64,000 bases of DNA from Aliarcobacter cryaerophilus (GCF_014352935.1 NZ_CP060694.1:1426001-1490000), one strand, 5' to 3'. Counted from the stretch's first letter, positions 16,275-25,224 are shown. Made by a program: numbers and translations. The notes: generated by a model not told the origin, from the letters alone.

Positions 16275-16848
16275 TTTGTTTCTCTTCCAATCTTTTGTAA
16301 AGTTTTACTATCTCTTTATCTTGAAAAAAGTAGTCTTGAAATCCTTCAAGATAGTTATAAGCCATATTACTAAAACCATTATCTATAAGTTTTGTTACAA
16401 AATCATAAAAATCTTCTTTTTTTTCAATAGCTACTTTTGTTGAAAACATAATATCTTCAAAAGCTACTTTAAAAGAGCCTCTTTGTTTTATTAAAAGTTG
16501 AAAATCTTCATAATTAATAGCATCAAGCTGATTTACTGTTGTCAAATTTAACTCTTTTAACAAATCCATCATCTTTTCAATATCACCATCATAAGCATTT
16601 ATTACATTTTTTATATAATTTATAGCCTCTTTTGGATCATCTTTTTTTAGAAGAAAAAAGTAATCAAACAAAGCTATTGCCTTGTTTTCATCTTCAATTG
16701 AAATATCACACAAAAGTGCATATATAGGATATTCTTCATTATTTGGAAAATTTGAAATCAGCAATGAGTATAAAAAAAGCGCTTTATCAAATTTTCTTTG
16801 TGTAAAAAGTGAATTTGCTTCATTTAAAACTCTATTTTCATTTATCAT
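16252..16848 (-). CDS. TPR-like helical protein of unknown function
   Basis: 198 residues of all-helical sequence. The first 60 residues (FTQRKFDKALFLYSLLI, PIYALLCDISIED) look like one or two tetratricopeptide-type repeats. No signal peptide, no membrane helix, no catalytic motif. The gene lies between nifU-like and murE and overlaps murE by 23 bases, which suggests coupled translation and perhaps a link to wall synthesis. I recognise it only as a conserved-hypothetical type of protein found at this position in Campylobacterota. Confidence 0.6.
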   Translation of the reverse strand: MINENRVLNEANSLFTQRKFDKALFLYSLLISNFPNNEEYPIYALLCDISIEDENKAIALFDYFFLLKKDDPKEAINYIKNVINAYDGDIEKMMDLLKELNLTTVNQLDAINYEDFQLLIKQRGSFKVAFEDIMFSTKVAIEKKEDFYDFVTKLIDNGFSNMAYNYLEGFQDYFFQDKEIVKLYKRLEEKQNETKHKQ

Positions 16849-16854
16849 TTATAT

Positions 16855-17130
16855 TTAATCCTCTAAATAGTTTTCTTTTCCTATTGGAACATTAATTATT
16901 TTTAAATCTGGATGTATGGCACTTTTTAACTCTTTTTCAACAACATATTTTAGTGTACTTCCACTTGCGCTACATCCAACACAAGCACCTTTTAACTGAA
17001 TATAAACTTTTGAATTTTTTATATCCAACAACTCAATTGCTCCACCATCACGTGCAAGCATAGGAGAAATTTTTTTTTCTATAATATTGTTTACAGGTTC
17101 TTGTAAATCTTCATCTGTAAATGGAAACAT
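16855..17130 (-). CDS. NifU-like C-terminal-domain iron-sulfur protein
   Basis: 91 residues corresponding to the C-terminal scaffold domain of NifU (Nfu type). The key motif is GACVGCSASGSTLK (about 59-72), whose C-x-x-C can hold a bridging [4Fe-4S] cluster for delivery to apoproteins; MLARDGGAIELLDI is the usual start of the domain. Stand-alone Nfu proteins of this length are typical of the group. It follows the small membrane-protein gene by a few bases and precedes the TPR-like gene by 6, so it is part of the ileS-to-murE transcript. Confidence 0.88.
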   Translation of the reverse strand: MFPFTDEDLQEPVNNIIEKKISPMLARDGGAIELLDIKNSKVYIQLKGACVGCSASGSTLKYVVEKELKSAIHPDLKIINVPIGKENYLED

Positions 17131-17133
17131 TTT

Positions 17134-17247
17134 TTAATCCTTCTTTTTTTCATACCTTTTTACAAAAAATATTCCAATAGCACTAAGAGCTAAAATAACT
17201 CCTATAGTTTGGAATATAAATGTAAGAGTAACTTCATTTTCAAACAT
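17134..17247 (-). CDS. 37-residue single-pass membrane protein, coupled to ileS
   Basis: The minus strand reads [10 protein letters not shown], then a hydrophobic helix (about residues 9-28, IFQTIGVILALSAIGIFF), then a basic tail KRYEKKKD. The ATG shares its first base with the TAA of ileS (TAATG), a classic coupled junction, and the next gene (nifU-like) starts 4 bases after its stop. An acidic N-terminus plus basic C-terminus predicts N-out/C-in topology. Too short for most automatic calls, but position and composition argue for a real gene. Function unknown. Confidence 0.6.
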   Translation of the reverse strand: MFENEVTLTFIFQTIGVILALSAIGIFFVKRYEKKKD

Positions 17248-19976
17248 TATTTAACCACTTCTTCACATCTAGAACATAGTGTTTCTTCTTTTGTTGAAGT
17301 ATATTTCCAACATCTAGGGCATTTATGTCCACTTGCTTTATAAACTTTAAACTCGTTATCTTCAAGTTTGAAACTTCCTAGTAGTTCTTTACTTGAAGTT
17401 ATCTTTGATAATTTACTAACTAAAAACCAATCACTTGATTCTACCTCATCTAAGGCTAAAAACTCTTTATTATCTGTAACTATTTCTAACTCTAAAGTAG
17501 ATTTTATAATTTTTTCTTTACTTAAAGCATCTTTTATTTCAGAAAACTTCTCTTTTGCTTCTACAAACAACTCATCTTTTATTTCAGATTTTACATCTGG
17601 AAGATTATATTTTTCAAAATCAAAAATATCTTTTGCATCACCTTTTACTATTTTAGGAGCATAATCTAAAAGTTCGTCCATAGTATAAGTTAAAATACAT
17701 GCCAATGTTGAAATTAGTTTTTTTGTAATCATAGCCATAGCTGTTTGAGATGCAGTTCTATGAATATCATTTTTATCATCACAATATAATCTATCTTTAC
17801 AAACATCAAGATAAATTCCTGATAAATCAACAACTAAAAAGTTGTTCAGTTTATTTAAACCTTTTGAAAACTCATAGATTTTAAAACTAGACTCTATCTC
17901 GTCAAAAACTCTTTTTGCTTTTTCTAAAATCCACTTATCTAAAACACCCAATTTTTCAACTTCAACTAATTTTTTAAGTCCATCAATATTTGCAAGTAAA
18001 AATCTTGCTGTATTTCTTATTTTTCTATAAAGCTCACCATTTTGTTTTAAAATATTATCAGAGATTTTCAAATCACTTTGATAATCACTCATAGCAACCC
18101 AAAGTCTTAAAATTTCACTTCCATACTCTTTTAAAACCTTATCAGGAGCTACAACATTTCCTTTTGATTTACTCATTTTCTCACCTTTTTCATCAACAGT
18201 GAATCCATGAGTTAATATAGATTTATAAGGTGCAACTTCACTACTTGCTAGTGTTGTAAGAAGTGATGATTGAAACCAACCTCTATGTTGATCACTTCCT
18301 TCAAGATACATATCAGCAGGGAATGTTCCAGCATCATAATTTCCACTTCTTAAAACAGCATTTTGTGTACTTCCACTATCAAACCATACATCTAAAATAT
18401 CTAAAGTTTTTTCTAAATCATCAGGATTTAATCCACTTCCAGGATATAATAAATCTTTAATTTCCATATCATACCAAGCATCACAACCCTGTTGTTCAAA
18501 AATCATTGCTGTAAAGTTTAAAACTTTTTCGTCAAAAATTATCTCATCAGTTTTTTTATTCCTAAAAAATGCAATTGGAACTCCCCAATCTCGCTGCCTA
18601 CTAATACACCAATCAGGTCTTCCTTCAAGCATCGCTTTTAATCTATTTCTTCCCCACTCTGGATAGAATTTTAGATTTTCAACAACCTCAAGAGCATTTT
18701 CTCTTAATGTATTATTTTTATTTCCATATTTATCATCAATAGATATAAACCACTGTTTTGTTGCTCTAAAAATAATTGGTGTATGAGTTCTCCAACAGTG
18801 TGGATAAGAGTGTCTAATATCTACTCTTTTTAATAAAGAACTTCCTAACTCTTCTAAAATTAACTCATTTGCTTTAAATACATTTAATCCTAAATATTTA
18901 TTTGCATCTTTAAATAGTTTTTCTCTTACTATTGTCTCATCATATTTACCATATGCGTCCACTGGCATAATTACATCTAAGTTATATCTTAATCCAACTT
19001 TATAGTCATCTTCTCCATGTCCAGGTGCAGTATGAACTGCTCCAGTTCCACTATCCATCATAACATGGTCACCTAAAACAATTTTAGAAGTTCTCCCATT
19101 TAATGGATTAATTGCAAATGTATTTTCTAAATCTTTTGGATTAATAGTTTCAACTACTTCGCCACTTATAACTGCACTTTCTATTAAAGAGTTATATAAT
19201 TTTTTAGCAACTATAAATTTATCAGAAGTTTTTACATATTCTTCATCACCATTTAAAGAAATTCCTGTATTTGCAGGAAGTGTCCAAGGTGTTGTTGTCC
19301 AAATGATTATACTTGCATCGATATTTTCGTGTTTAAATGCAACAAATATTGAAGGAGAAGTTTTATCTTCATACTCAACTTCAGCTTCAGCTAACGCAGT
19401 TTGAGCAGCCCAAGACCAATAAACAGGTTTACTTCTTTGAACTAAAAGCCCTTGTTTAGCAATTGCACAAAGCTCTCTATAAATATTTGCTTCAAATTTA
19501 AAATCCATTGTTAAATATGGATTTTCCCAATCAGCAATAACTCCAAGTTGTTTAAATTCATCTTTTTGAATTTCAACAAATTTTGTTGCATGATCTCTAC
19601 AAAGTTGTCTTAATTTTGATTTTGGAAGCTCTTTTTTCTTCTCACTTCCTATTTTTTCTTCAACTTTTTGTTCAATTGGTAAACCATGACAATCCCAACC
19701 TGGAGTATATCGTATAGATTTTCCATCAAAATAGTGAAATTTGTTTATAATATCTTTTAAAATTTTATTTAAAGCATGACCTATATGAATATTTCCATTT
19801 GCATAAGGAGGTCCATCGTGAAGAGTAAAACTTTCACAACCTACTCTATTTTTCTTCATTTTTTCATATACAGCTTGTTCATCCCACTGCTTGTATCTTA
19901 TTGGTTCATTTTGTGGCAAACCACCTCTCATTGGAAAATCAGTTTTTGGAAGCAACAAACTCTCTTTATAATCCAT
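17247..19976 (-). CDS. ileS: Isoleucyl-tRNA synthetase
   Basis: 909-residue class I synthetase charging tRNA-Ile, with editing domain. [16 protein letters not shown] holds the HIGH motif (about 67-70), [10 protein letters not shown] marks the editing domain (CP1), GWFQSSL and [10 protein letters not shown] give the second ATP site (about 607-611), and the C-terminus has a zinc-binding CPRCW...CSRC. Start ATG with GAGGTGAAAT upstream. First gene of a run ending in murE. Length and domain order are those of the eubacterial IleS1 type. Confidence 0.97.
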   Translation of the reverse strand: MDYKESLLLPKTDFPMRGGLPQNEPIRYKQWDEQAVYEKMKKNRVGCESFTLHDGPPYANGNIHIGHALNKILKDIINKFHYFDGKSIRYTPGWDCHGLPIEQKVEEKIGSEKKKELPKSKLRQLCRDHATKFVEIQKDEFKQLGVIADWENPYLTMDFKFEANIYRELCAIAKQGLLVQRSKPVYWSWAAQTALAEAEVEYEDKTSPSIFVAFKHENIDASIIIWTTTPWTLPANTGISLNGDEEYVKTSDKFIVAKKLYNSLIESAVISGEVVETINPKDLENTFAINPLNGRTSKIVLGDHVMMDSGTGAVHTAPGHGEDDYKVGLRYNLDVIMPVDAYGKYDETIVREKLFKDANKYLGLNVFKANELILEELGSSLLKRVDIRHSYPHCWRTHTPIIFRATKQWFISIDDKYGNKNNTLRENALEVVENLKFYPEWGRNRLKAMLEGRPDWCISRQRDWGVPIAFFRNKKTDEIIFDEKVLNFTAMIFEQQGCDAWYDMEIKDLLYPGSGLNPDDLEKTLDILDVWFDSGSTQNAVLRSGNYDAGTFPADMYLEGSDQHRGWFQSSLLTTLASSEVAPYKSILTHGFTVDEKGEKMSKSKGNVVAPDKVLKEYGSEILRLWVAMSDYQSDLKISDNILKQNGELYRKIRNTARFLLANIDGLKKLVEVEKLGVLDKWILEKAKRVFDEIESSFKIYEFSKGLNKLNNFLVVDLSGIYLDVCKDRLYCDDKNDIHRTASQTAMAMITKKLISTLACILTYTMDELLDYAPKIVKGDAKDIFDFEKYNLPDVKSEIKDELFVEAKEKFSEIKDALSKEKIIKSTLELEIVTDNKEFLALDEVESSDWFLVSKLSKITSSKELLGSFKLEDNEFKVYKASGHKCPRCWKYTSTKEETLCSRCEEVVK

Positions 19977-20162
19977 ATTTCACCTCTATTTTAAATAATT
20001 TTCTATTTTGTTAAATCGAAGATTATATCTAAATATATTTAAAATAAAATTTTATTATCTTTACTTAAAAATTTAATAATTTAACACAATCTTTATGTGA
20101 AATAAAAAAATTATATGCTAGAATATTTGCCAAATTTTGACAAAATAAATATAGGATAGAAA

Positions 20163-21521
20163 ATGAGCGTAAAACACTATGAAGTAATTGTTGTTGGTGG
20201 TGGAATTTCTGGAGCTGCTTTGTTTTTTGAGTTAGCAAAATATTCTGATATAAATAATATTTGTTTACTTGAGAAGTATGATGATCTTGCTACACTTAAC
20301 TCTAAAGGTACAAGTAACTCTCAAACAATACATGTTGGAGATATTGAAACAAACTATACTTTTGATAAAGCAAAAATTACAAAACGAACAGCAAAGATGA
20401 TTGAGAAATTTAATCTTATGTATAATTTACAAGATAAAATTATGTTCAAACATCAAAAAATGGCTCTTGGAGTTGGAGAAAAAGAGGTTAAATTTATTAC
20501 AGATAGATATAATCAATTTAAAGAGATTTTTCCATATTTAGAACTTTGGGACAAAGAAACTTTAAGAGAAAAAGAGCCTTTGTTAGTTTATGCTGATAAA
20601 GAGAGAACAAAAGATAGACCAGAACCAATTATAGCTATGGGAACAAATGACCAATATACAACTGTTGATTTTGGAGCTATGACAAAAGAACTTGTAAAAG
20701 CTGCAAAAGAGGCAGATAGCTCTAAAACAACTGATGTATTTTTTAATCAAGAAGTAGATGAAATAGAAAAAATTGGTGATAAATTTAAAGTTACAACTAC
20801 AAATGGAACAGTTTATACAGCTGATTTTGTTGTTGTAAATGCTGGTGCACATTCACTTTATTTAGCTCACAAAATGGGACATGGAAAACATATGGGTTCA
20901 TTATCAATGGCTGGATCATTCTATATTACAAATGGAACATATTTAAATGGTAAAGTATATATGGTTCAAAATGACAAACTTCCATTTGCAGCACTTCATG
21001 GAGATCCAGATATTTTATGTGATGGAAAAACAAGATTTGGACCAACAGCATTAGCCCTTTTAGTTCTTGAAAGATACAAAGGTGGAAAATCTTTCTTCCA
21101 ATGTTTAAAAACTTTAAACTTCGATGGAAGTATTATGAAAATTTTCTGGGATTTACTAAAAGATAGTGATATTAGAAATTATGTATTTAAAAACTTCTTA
21201 TTTGAAGTTCCTGGAATTAATAAAAAACTTTTTGTTCAAGACGCACAAAAAATTGTTCCATCTTTAAGTGTAGATGATATCGAATATGCAAAAGGTTTTG
21301 GAGGAGTTAGACCTCAAGTTTTAAATAAAACAGAGAAAAAACTAATGCTAGGTGAAGCTTCAATTACTGAAGAAAAAGGGATTATTTATAATATGACTCC
21401 ATCTCCAGGAGCAACTTCTTGTTTAGGAAATGCTGAAAGAGATATAAAAATAGTTTGTGAATACTTAGGTAAAAAATTTAACGAAGAACAATTCTTAGCT
21501 GATTTTACAGATGATAAATAA
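20163..21521 (+). CDS. mqo: Malate:quinone oxidoreductase, Campylobacterota type
   Basis: FAD enzyme that oxidises malate to oxaloacetate and feeds the quinone pool at the membrane, replacing or aiding malate dehydrogenase in the citric acid cycle. 452 residues, beginning with the Rossmann motif VVGGGISGAALFFEL (about 10-24). The GTSNSQTIHVGDIETNY segment and the late GGVRPQVLN and SPGATSCLGNAE match the HP0086-like family, a diverged branch shorter than the enterobacterial Mqo. ATG follows ATAGGATAGAAA. Monocistronic: ends in a strong terminator. Confidence 0.87.
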   Translation: MSVKHYEVIVVGGGISGAALFFELAKYSDINNICLLEKYDDLATLNSKGTSNSQTIHVGDIETNYTFDKAKITKRTAKMIEKFNLMYNLQDKIMFKHQKMALGVGEKEVKFITDRYNQFKEIFPYLELWDKETLREKEPLLVYADKERTKDRPEPIIAMGTNDQYTTVDFGAMTKELVKAAKEADSSKTTDVFFNQEVDEIEKIGDKFKVTTTNGTVYTADFVVVNAGAHSLYLAHKMGHGKHMGSLSMAGSFYITNGTYLNGKVYMVQNDKLPFAALHGDPDILCDGKTRFGPTALALLVLERYKGGKSFFQCLKTLNFDGSIMKIFWDLLKDSDIRNYVFKNFLFEVPGINKKLFVQDAQKIVPSLSVDDIEYAKGFGGVRPQVLNKTEKKLMLGEASITEEKGIIYNMTPSPGATSCLGNAERDIKIVCEYLGKKFNEEQFLADFTDDK

Positions 21522-21522
21522 T

Positions 21523-21548
21523 AAAAAGGGCTATTGCCCTTTTTAATA
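21523..21548 (+). terminator. Rho-independent terminator after mqo
   Basis: AAAAAGGGC-TATT-GCCCTTTTT: a 9-bp perfect stem with a four-base loop and a T-run. It lies between mqo and the pncC-like gene, whose ATG follows at 21560. Confidence 0.9.
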
Positions 21549-21559
21549 GAAGGCTTTTT

Positions 21560-22063
21560 ATGGCAACAAACTTCTCAAAAAAAGATATGATTAAACTTCA
21601 AAATCTTTTAAGAAAATCAAAAAAAACAATTACAACTGCTGAATCTTGTACAGGTGGACTAGTTGCAAGTCTTATTACTAAAATCTCAGGCTCTAGTGAT
21701 ATATTTAATGGAAGTATTGTTACTTACTCAAATAGTATAAAAAACAAAGAGCTAGGTGTTTTAAATGAAAGCTTAGATAAATTTGGGGCAGTAAGTAAAC
21801 AAGTTGTATCTGAGATGCTAGATGGTGTATTAAAAAAATTTGAATCAGATTTTGCTATTGCAATTTCAGGGGTTGCTGGTCCAAATGGTGGAACAAAAAA
21901 TAAGCCTGTTGGAACTATTGTAATAGGTATTGCTTCAAATAATAATATAAAAAAAATAAAAACATATCACCTAAAAGGTAGCAGAATTTCAATTCAAAAA
22001 CAATCAGCAAATATAGCTCTTTCAAAAATTTTGAAATTTGTATCAAAAACTATTGACAATTAA
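21560..22063 (+). CDS. pncC: Nicotinamide-nucleotide amidase, CinA C-terminal domain
   Basis: 167-residue stand-alone CinA_C domain that deamidates NMN to nicotinate mononucleotide in pyridine-nucleotide recycling. Diagnostic are TAESCTGGLVASLIT (about 27-41; the serine is the nucleophile), FNGSIVTYSNSIKN, GAVSKQVVSEM and AISGVAGPNGGTKNKPVGT. No N-terminal MoeA-like part is present, as in E. coli PncC/YgaD. Starts 12 bases after the mqo terminator. The -35 of the tRNA promoter lies inside its last codons. Confidence 0.9.
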   Translation: MATNFSKKDMIKLQNLLRKSKKTITTAESCTGGLVASLITKISGSSDIFNGSIVTYSNSIKNKELGVLNESLDKFGAVSKQVVSEMLDGVLKKFESDFAIAISGVAGPNGGTKNKPVGTIVIGIASNNNIKKIKTYHLKGSRISIQKQSANIALSKILKFVSKTIDN

Positions 22064-22081
22064 TTTAAATTGCACTATAAT
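22053..22081 (+). promoter_or_regulatory. Perfect consensus sigma70 promoter of the tRNA cluster
   Basis: TTGACA (22053-22058), 17-base spacer, TATAAT (22076-22081): an exact match to the sigma70 consensus at both boxes with optimal spacing. The -35 overlaps the end of the pncC-like gene. A start near 22088 precedes the first tRNA by about 30 bases. Confidence 0.9.
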
Positions 22082-22090
22082 TCCAGTCCA

Positions 22091-22110
22091 TTTTAAGTAA
22101 ACACTTAAAA
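22091..22110 (+). other. Leader hairpin upstream of the first tRNA
   Basis: TTTTAAGT-AAAC-ACTTAAAA is a perfect 8-bp inverted repeat with a four-base loop, at the very start of the inferred tRNA precursor and 7 bases before tRNA-Lys. It could protect the 5' end or position a processing nuclease. Confidence 0.5.
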
Positions 22111-22117
22111 TTTGAAT

Positions 22118-22193
22118 GACTCGTTAGCTCAGCCGGTAGAGCATCTCACTTTTAATGAGGAGGCCGATGGTTCGAATCCATCACGGGTCACCA
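22118..22193 (+). tRNA. tRNA-Lys(TTT), copy 1
   Basis: 76 bases including encoded CCA. Acceptor GACTCGT pairs with ACGGGTC (one T-G pair). Anticodon loop CTTTTAA gives TTT; the T-loop is GGTTCGAATCC. First of the block. Identical to the copy at 22491. Confidence 0.97.
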
Positions 22194-22198
22194 TTTTG

Positions 22199-22305
22199 TT
22201 GTTGCATAATCTTGGCCCCTTCATCTAACGGTTAGGATTCATGGTTTTCATCCATGCCACAGGGGTTCGAATCCCCTAGGGGTCACCAAGTACAATATGC
22301 AACAA
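22199..22305 (+). other. Closing stem around tRNA-Glu, copy 1
   Basis: TTGTTGCATA (22199-22208) just before tRNA-Glu is the exact reverse complement of TATGCAACAA (22296-22305) just after it. The 10-bp stem would extend the tRNA fold in the precursor. Copy 2 has a different sequence in both arms that still pairs, so the structure seems to be selected. Confidence 0.7.
22214..22288 (+). tRNA. tRNA-Glu(TTC), copy 1
   Basis: 75 bases including CCA. Acceptor GGCCCCT pairs with AGGGGTC. The anticodon loop TTTTCAT gives TTC. Flanked by the complementary arms described separately. Identical to the copy at 22587. Confidence 0.97.
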
Positions 22306-22307
22306 AT

Positions 22308-22383
22308 GGTCGATTAGCTCAGTTGGTAGAGCGCTACCCTTACAAGGTAGATGTCATAAGTTCGAGTCTTATATCGACCACCA
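22308..22383 (+). tRNA. tRNA-Val(TAC), copy 1
   Basis: 76 bases including CCA. Acceptor GGTCGAT pairs perfectly with ATCGACC. The anticodon stem-loop CTACCCTTACAAGGTAG gives TAC. Identical to the copy at 22691. Confidence 0.97.
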
Positions 22384-22396
22384 TTATTTAAAAGGT

Positions 22397-22473
22397 GCGG
22401 CCATAGTTTAGTTGGTTAGAATGCCTGCCTGTCACGCAGGAGGTCGCGAGTTCGAGTCTCGTTGGCCGCGCCA
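22397..22473 (+). tRNA. tRNA-Asp(GTC), copy 1
   Basis: 77 bases including CCA. Acceptor GCGGCCA pairs with TGGCCGC, discriminator G as expected for Asp. The anticodon stem-loop CCTGCCTGTCACGCAGG gives GTC. Identical to the copy at 22780. Confidence 0.97.
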
Positions 22474-22490
22474 TTTTATTTATTTTTTTT

Positions 22491-22566
22491 GACTCGTTAG
22501 CTCAGCCGGTAGAGCATCTCACTTTTAATGAGGAGGCCGATGGTTCGAATCCATCACGGGTCACCA
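22491..22566 (+). tRNA. tRNA-Lys(TTT), copy 2
   Basis: Identical to copy 1 over all 76 bases, 373 bases downstream of it. Begins the second Lys-Glu-Val-Asp block after a T-rich spacer; no promoter is visible between the blocks. Confidence 0.97.
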
Positions 22567-22572
22567 TTTCTT

Positions 22573-22678
22573 TTGTTATATATCTTGGCCCCTTCATCTA
22601 ACGGTTAGGATTCATGGTTTTCATCCATGCCACAGGGGTTCGAATCCCCTAGGGGTCACCAAGGCCAATATATAACAA
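22573..22678 (+). other. Closing stem around tRNA-Glu, copy 2
   Basis: TTGTTATATAT (22573-22583) is the exact reverse complement of ATATATAACAA (22668-22678). Compared with copy 1, a G-C and a C-G pair have become A-T and T-A, while the tRNA itself is unchanged. Confidence 0.7.
22587..22661 (+). tRNA. tRNA-Glu(TTC), copy 2
   Basis: Identical to copy 1 over all 75 bases. The spacer to tRNA-Val is 29 bases here against 19 in copy 1. Confidence 0.97.
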
Positions 22679-22690
22679 TCCCCTAATTTC

Positions 22691-22766
22691 GGTCGATTAG
22701 CTCAGTTGGTAGAGCGCTACCCTTACAAGGTAGATGTCATAAGTTCGAGTCTTATATCGACCACCA
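22691..22766 (+). tRNA. tRNA-Val(TAC), copy 2
   Basis: Identical to copy 1 over all 76 bases. The 13-base spacer to tRNA-Asp is also identical in both blocks. Confidence 0.97.
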
Positions 22767-22779
22767 TTATTTAAAAGGT

Positions 22780-22856
22780 GCGGCCATAGTTTAGTTGGTT
22801 AGAATGCCTGCCTGTCACGCAGGAGGTCGCGAGTTCGAGTCTCGTTGGCCGCGCCA
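22780..22856 (+). tRNA. tRNA-Asp(GTC), copy 2
   Basis: Identical to copy 1 over all 77 bases. Last tRNA of the cluster; only a T-rich stretch without a GC-rich hairpin follows, so the transcript may continue towards the histidine kinase gene. Confidence 0.97.
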
Positions 22857-22924
22857 TTTTATTTTTTAACTATCTCTTAATTCAAATCTAGCTATTATTA
22901 ATTTTTATATTTTAAGGTTGAAAA

Positions 22925-24508
22925 TTGCTAAAAGCTAAAAGTCTATATCATTTAATTGTTTACAGTATATTTTTTATTATCATTTTAATATCTTTTTTTA
23001 CTTTTATTATTATAAACAATGCACATGAAGAACTTCAAGAGAAGATAACTACTTTAAAAGAAGATTATACAAACAATCAAAAAGCTCTACTTAAAAATTA
23101 TGTAAATTATGTAGTTAAATTTATTGATTACTACTATATTGAAAATAGAGATAAATTTGATGAAGAAACTATTCAAAAAAATCTTATTTTAGCTTTAGAT
23201 CATCTAAATATTAGCTCAAATCCAAATGAGTATATTTTTATTTTTGATATTAATGGAAATTTAATTGATAATTCTAATGATAAACAAGAAATTGGCAAAA
23301 ATTTCCTAAATTATAAAGACTCTAAAGGAAAGAGTGTTGTAAAAGAGCTAATAGAAGCTTCAAAAAATAGTGATGGTGGATTTGTAAACTATTTTTGGTC
23401 AAAACCTAGCCTAACTAAAGAGACAAACAAAATATCTTATGTTAAATCTTATGATAGATGGAGTTGGACAATAGGAAAAGGTGTATATTTAGATGAAATT
23501 GATAGATTAATTAAACAAAAAGAAGAAGAGTATAGCAGTAAAATATCAAACTATACTTTACAAATAACTTCCTTAACTATTTTACTAATTTTGTACTCTA
23601 TATTTATTTATAAGAATGCTACTATATTAATAGTAAATGATGTAAAAGAGATAGGTAAATATTTTAAAGAATCTGAAGAAAGAAATGAGCCAATCAATCA
23701 AAATAGGATTACCTTAGGAGAGTTTAAGATTATTGCAAATTATGCAAATGATACTATGACAAACATAAAATTAAAAAGCTCTATGCTTGAAGAGCTAAAT
23801 AAAAATTTAGAAATAAAAGTAAATGAAAAAACAAAAGAGCTATCAGACTTAGTAGAATCTCAAAAACAATTTTTAAAAAATTCTGTGCATGAAATTAATA
23901 CTCCTTTAGCAATTATAAGAACAAATATTGATTTGCTAAAGATGAAAATCCCTGAAAATAAATATATTACAAATATTGAATCTGGTTCAAAAACTATCCA
24001 ATATATTTATGATGATTTATCGTATCTTATAAAAAAAGATAGAGTTTTATATGAAAAAGAGTATTTAGAGTTTTCAGAAATTCTAAAAAATAGATTAGAA
24101 TTTTTTGAAGAGATTGTAAAATCAAACTCTTTGTATTTTATAAAAAATATCGAAGATGATGTTTATTTAAAATTTAACTCTGTAGAACTTCAAAGAATTA
24201 TAGATAATAATATTTCAAATGCTGTAAAATATTCATTTAGTAAATCAGCAATTCATATAAAGTTATATTATATAAATGACAATGAAATAGAGTTTAGTGT
24301 AACAACAAACTCAAAAATAATAGAAGATACAAATAAAATCTTTGAAGATTTTTATAGAGAGAACAAAGCTCGTGGTGGATTTGGATTAGGATTAAAAATT
24401 GTAAAAGAGATTTGTGATAAAAATTTAGTTACAATTGAAATATTATCAGATAAAAAAGAGACAAAATTTAGTTATAGGTTTAAAATAAATGAAGATACTA
24501 CTACTTGA
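22925..24508 (+). CDS. Membrane sensor histidine kinase with extracytoplasmic Cache domain
   Basis: 527 residues. One membrane helix (about 11-30), a periplasmic Cache-type domain (about 35-200; YIFIFDINGNLIDN and WSWTIGKGVYLDEID are typical), and a second helix (about 210-228). Then a linker and coiled coil, the H-box SVHEINTPLAIIRT and the N-box NNISNAVKYS, with a glycine box GGFGLGLKIVKEI. The usual D-x-G-x-G box reads TTNSKIIED, so ATP binding is atypical. The TTG start at 22925 has TAAGG upstream. It overlaps the response-regulator gene by 20 bases, so the two form a pair. Placement before a symporter array suggests it senses a small organic acid (Cache domains commonly do); inference. 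Confidence 0.85.
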   Translation: MLKAKSLYHLIVYSIFFIIILISFFTFIIINNAHEELQEKITTLKEDYTNNQKALLKNYVNYVVKFIDYYYIENRDKFDEETIQKNLILALDHLNISSNPNEYIFIFDINGNLIDNSNDKQEIGKNFLNYKDSKGKSVVKELIEASKNSDGGFVNYFWSKPSLTKETNKISYVKSYDRWSWTIGKGVYLDEIDRLIKQKEEEYSSKISNYTLQITSLTILLILYSIFIYKNATILIVNDVKEIGKYFKESEERNEPINQNRITLGEFKIIANYANDTMTNIKLKSSMLEELNKNLEIKVNEKTKELSDLVESQKQFLKNSVHEINTPLAIIRTNIDLLKMKIPENKYITNIESGSKTIQYIYDDLSYLIKKDRVLYEKEYLEFSEILKNRLEFFEEIVKSNSLYFIKNIEDDVYLKFNSVELQRIIDNNISNAVKYSFSKSAIHIKLYYINDNEIEFSVTTNSKIIEDTNKIFEDFYRENKARGGFGLGLKIVKEICDKNLVTIEILSDKKETKFSYRFKINEDTTT

Positions 24509-25151
24509 AGATGAATTGATGTTAAATAGTGCCATTAGCGAATATTTAAAAAATATTGGTCATATGGTTGAAAGTTTTTTTGATGGTGCCGAAGTTTTAA
24601 AAAGTATTGAAAATGGTTATGATTTACTAATTCTTGATGTTAATGTACCAAATGTAGATGGTTTTTCTATTTTAAATGAACTAAACAATAGAAAAATTCA
24701 TATTCCTACAATTTTTATATCAGCACAAATTGATATTGAAGATATTACAAAAGCTTATAATCTTGGTGCTAGAGAATATCTTAAAAAACCATTTCATTTG
24801 GGAGAGTTAGGAATAAAAATAAATCAAATTCTAAAAAAAGAGCAAAACAATACTACACATATTAGATTTTCAGAAAATTACTCTTATTCCAAAGATAAAC
24901 AAACACTTTATTTCAATGGAGAACCTCAAAATCTTACAAAAAAACAGTTAGAAATTATTCATATTTTAGCTTTAAACATAAATATGATTGTAGATTTTGA
25001 AAGATTCAGAGTGGATGTTTGGGATGCTGAAAATATTGATAATCCAACAATAAGAGCTGAAATATCAAGATTAAAAAAATCACTAAAAGAAGATTTTATT
25101 AAAAATATTCGTGGGCTTGGATATAAAATAGATAGATATTACTCAGTATAA
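24489..25151 (+). CDS. OmpR/PhoB-type response regulator
   Basis: 220 residues: receiver domain with acidic residues in LLEDEL, phospho-acceptor D in LLILDVNVP (about 52), S in FISAQ and K in YLKKPF, then a winged-helix DNA-binding domain (about 125-217) ending KNIRGLGYKID, the usual wing of the family. Partner of the overlapping Cache histidine kinase. The nearest candidate target is the symporter operon that starts 75 bases downstream behind a TATAAT (25196-25201) with no good -35, as expected for an activated promoter. Confidence 0.9.
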   Translation: MKILLLEDELMLNSAISEYLKNIGHMVESFFDGAEVLKSIENGYDLLILDVNVPNVDGFSILNELNNRKIHIPTIFISAQIDIEDITKAYNLGAREYLKKPFHLGELGIKINQILKKEQNNTTHIRFSENYSYSKDKQTLYFNGEPQNLTKKQLEIIHILALNINMIVDFERFRVDVWDAENIDNPTIRAEISRLKKSLKEDFIKNIRGLGYKIDRYYSV

Positions 25152-25224
25152 ATTTTTTAATACTTCTGTGCTACTTTTTTGCTACTAAATATGATTATAA
25201 TTCCCCTTGTTTACAAGGAGAATT

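Larger units (their letters stand above)
22118..22856 (+). repeat. Tandem duplication of the Lys-Glu-Val-Asp tRNA block
   Basis: Four tRNA genes in the same order occur twice (22118-22473 and 22491-22856). All four tRNAs and the Val-Asp spacer are identical, whereas the Lys-Glu and Glu-Val spacers differ. Offsets are 373 for Lys and Glu and 383 for Val and Asp, a 10-base length change after tRNA-Glu. Confidence 0.95.

Noticed and set aside
22064-22860. CRISPR-like or direct-repeat array
   Set aside because: The repeats are tRNA genes in two blocks; no short regular repeat-spacer pattern exists here or elsewhere in the window.
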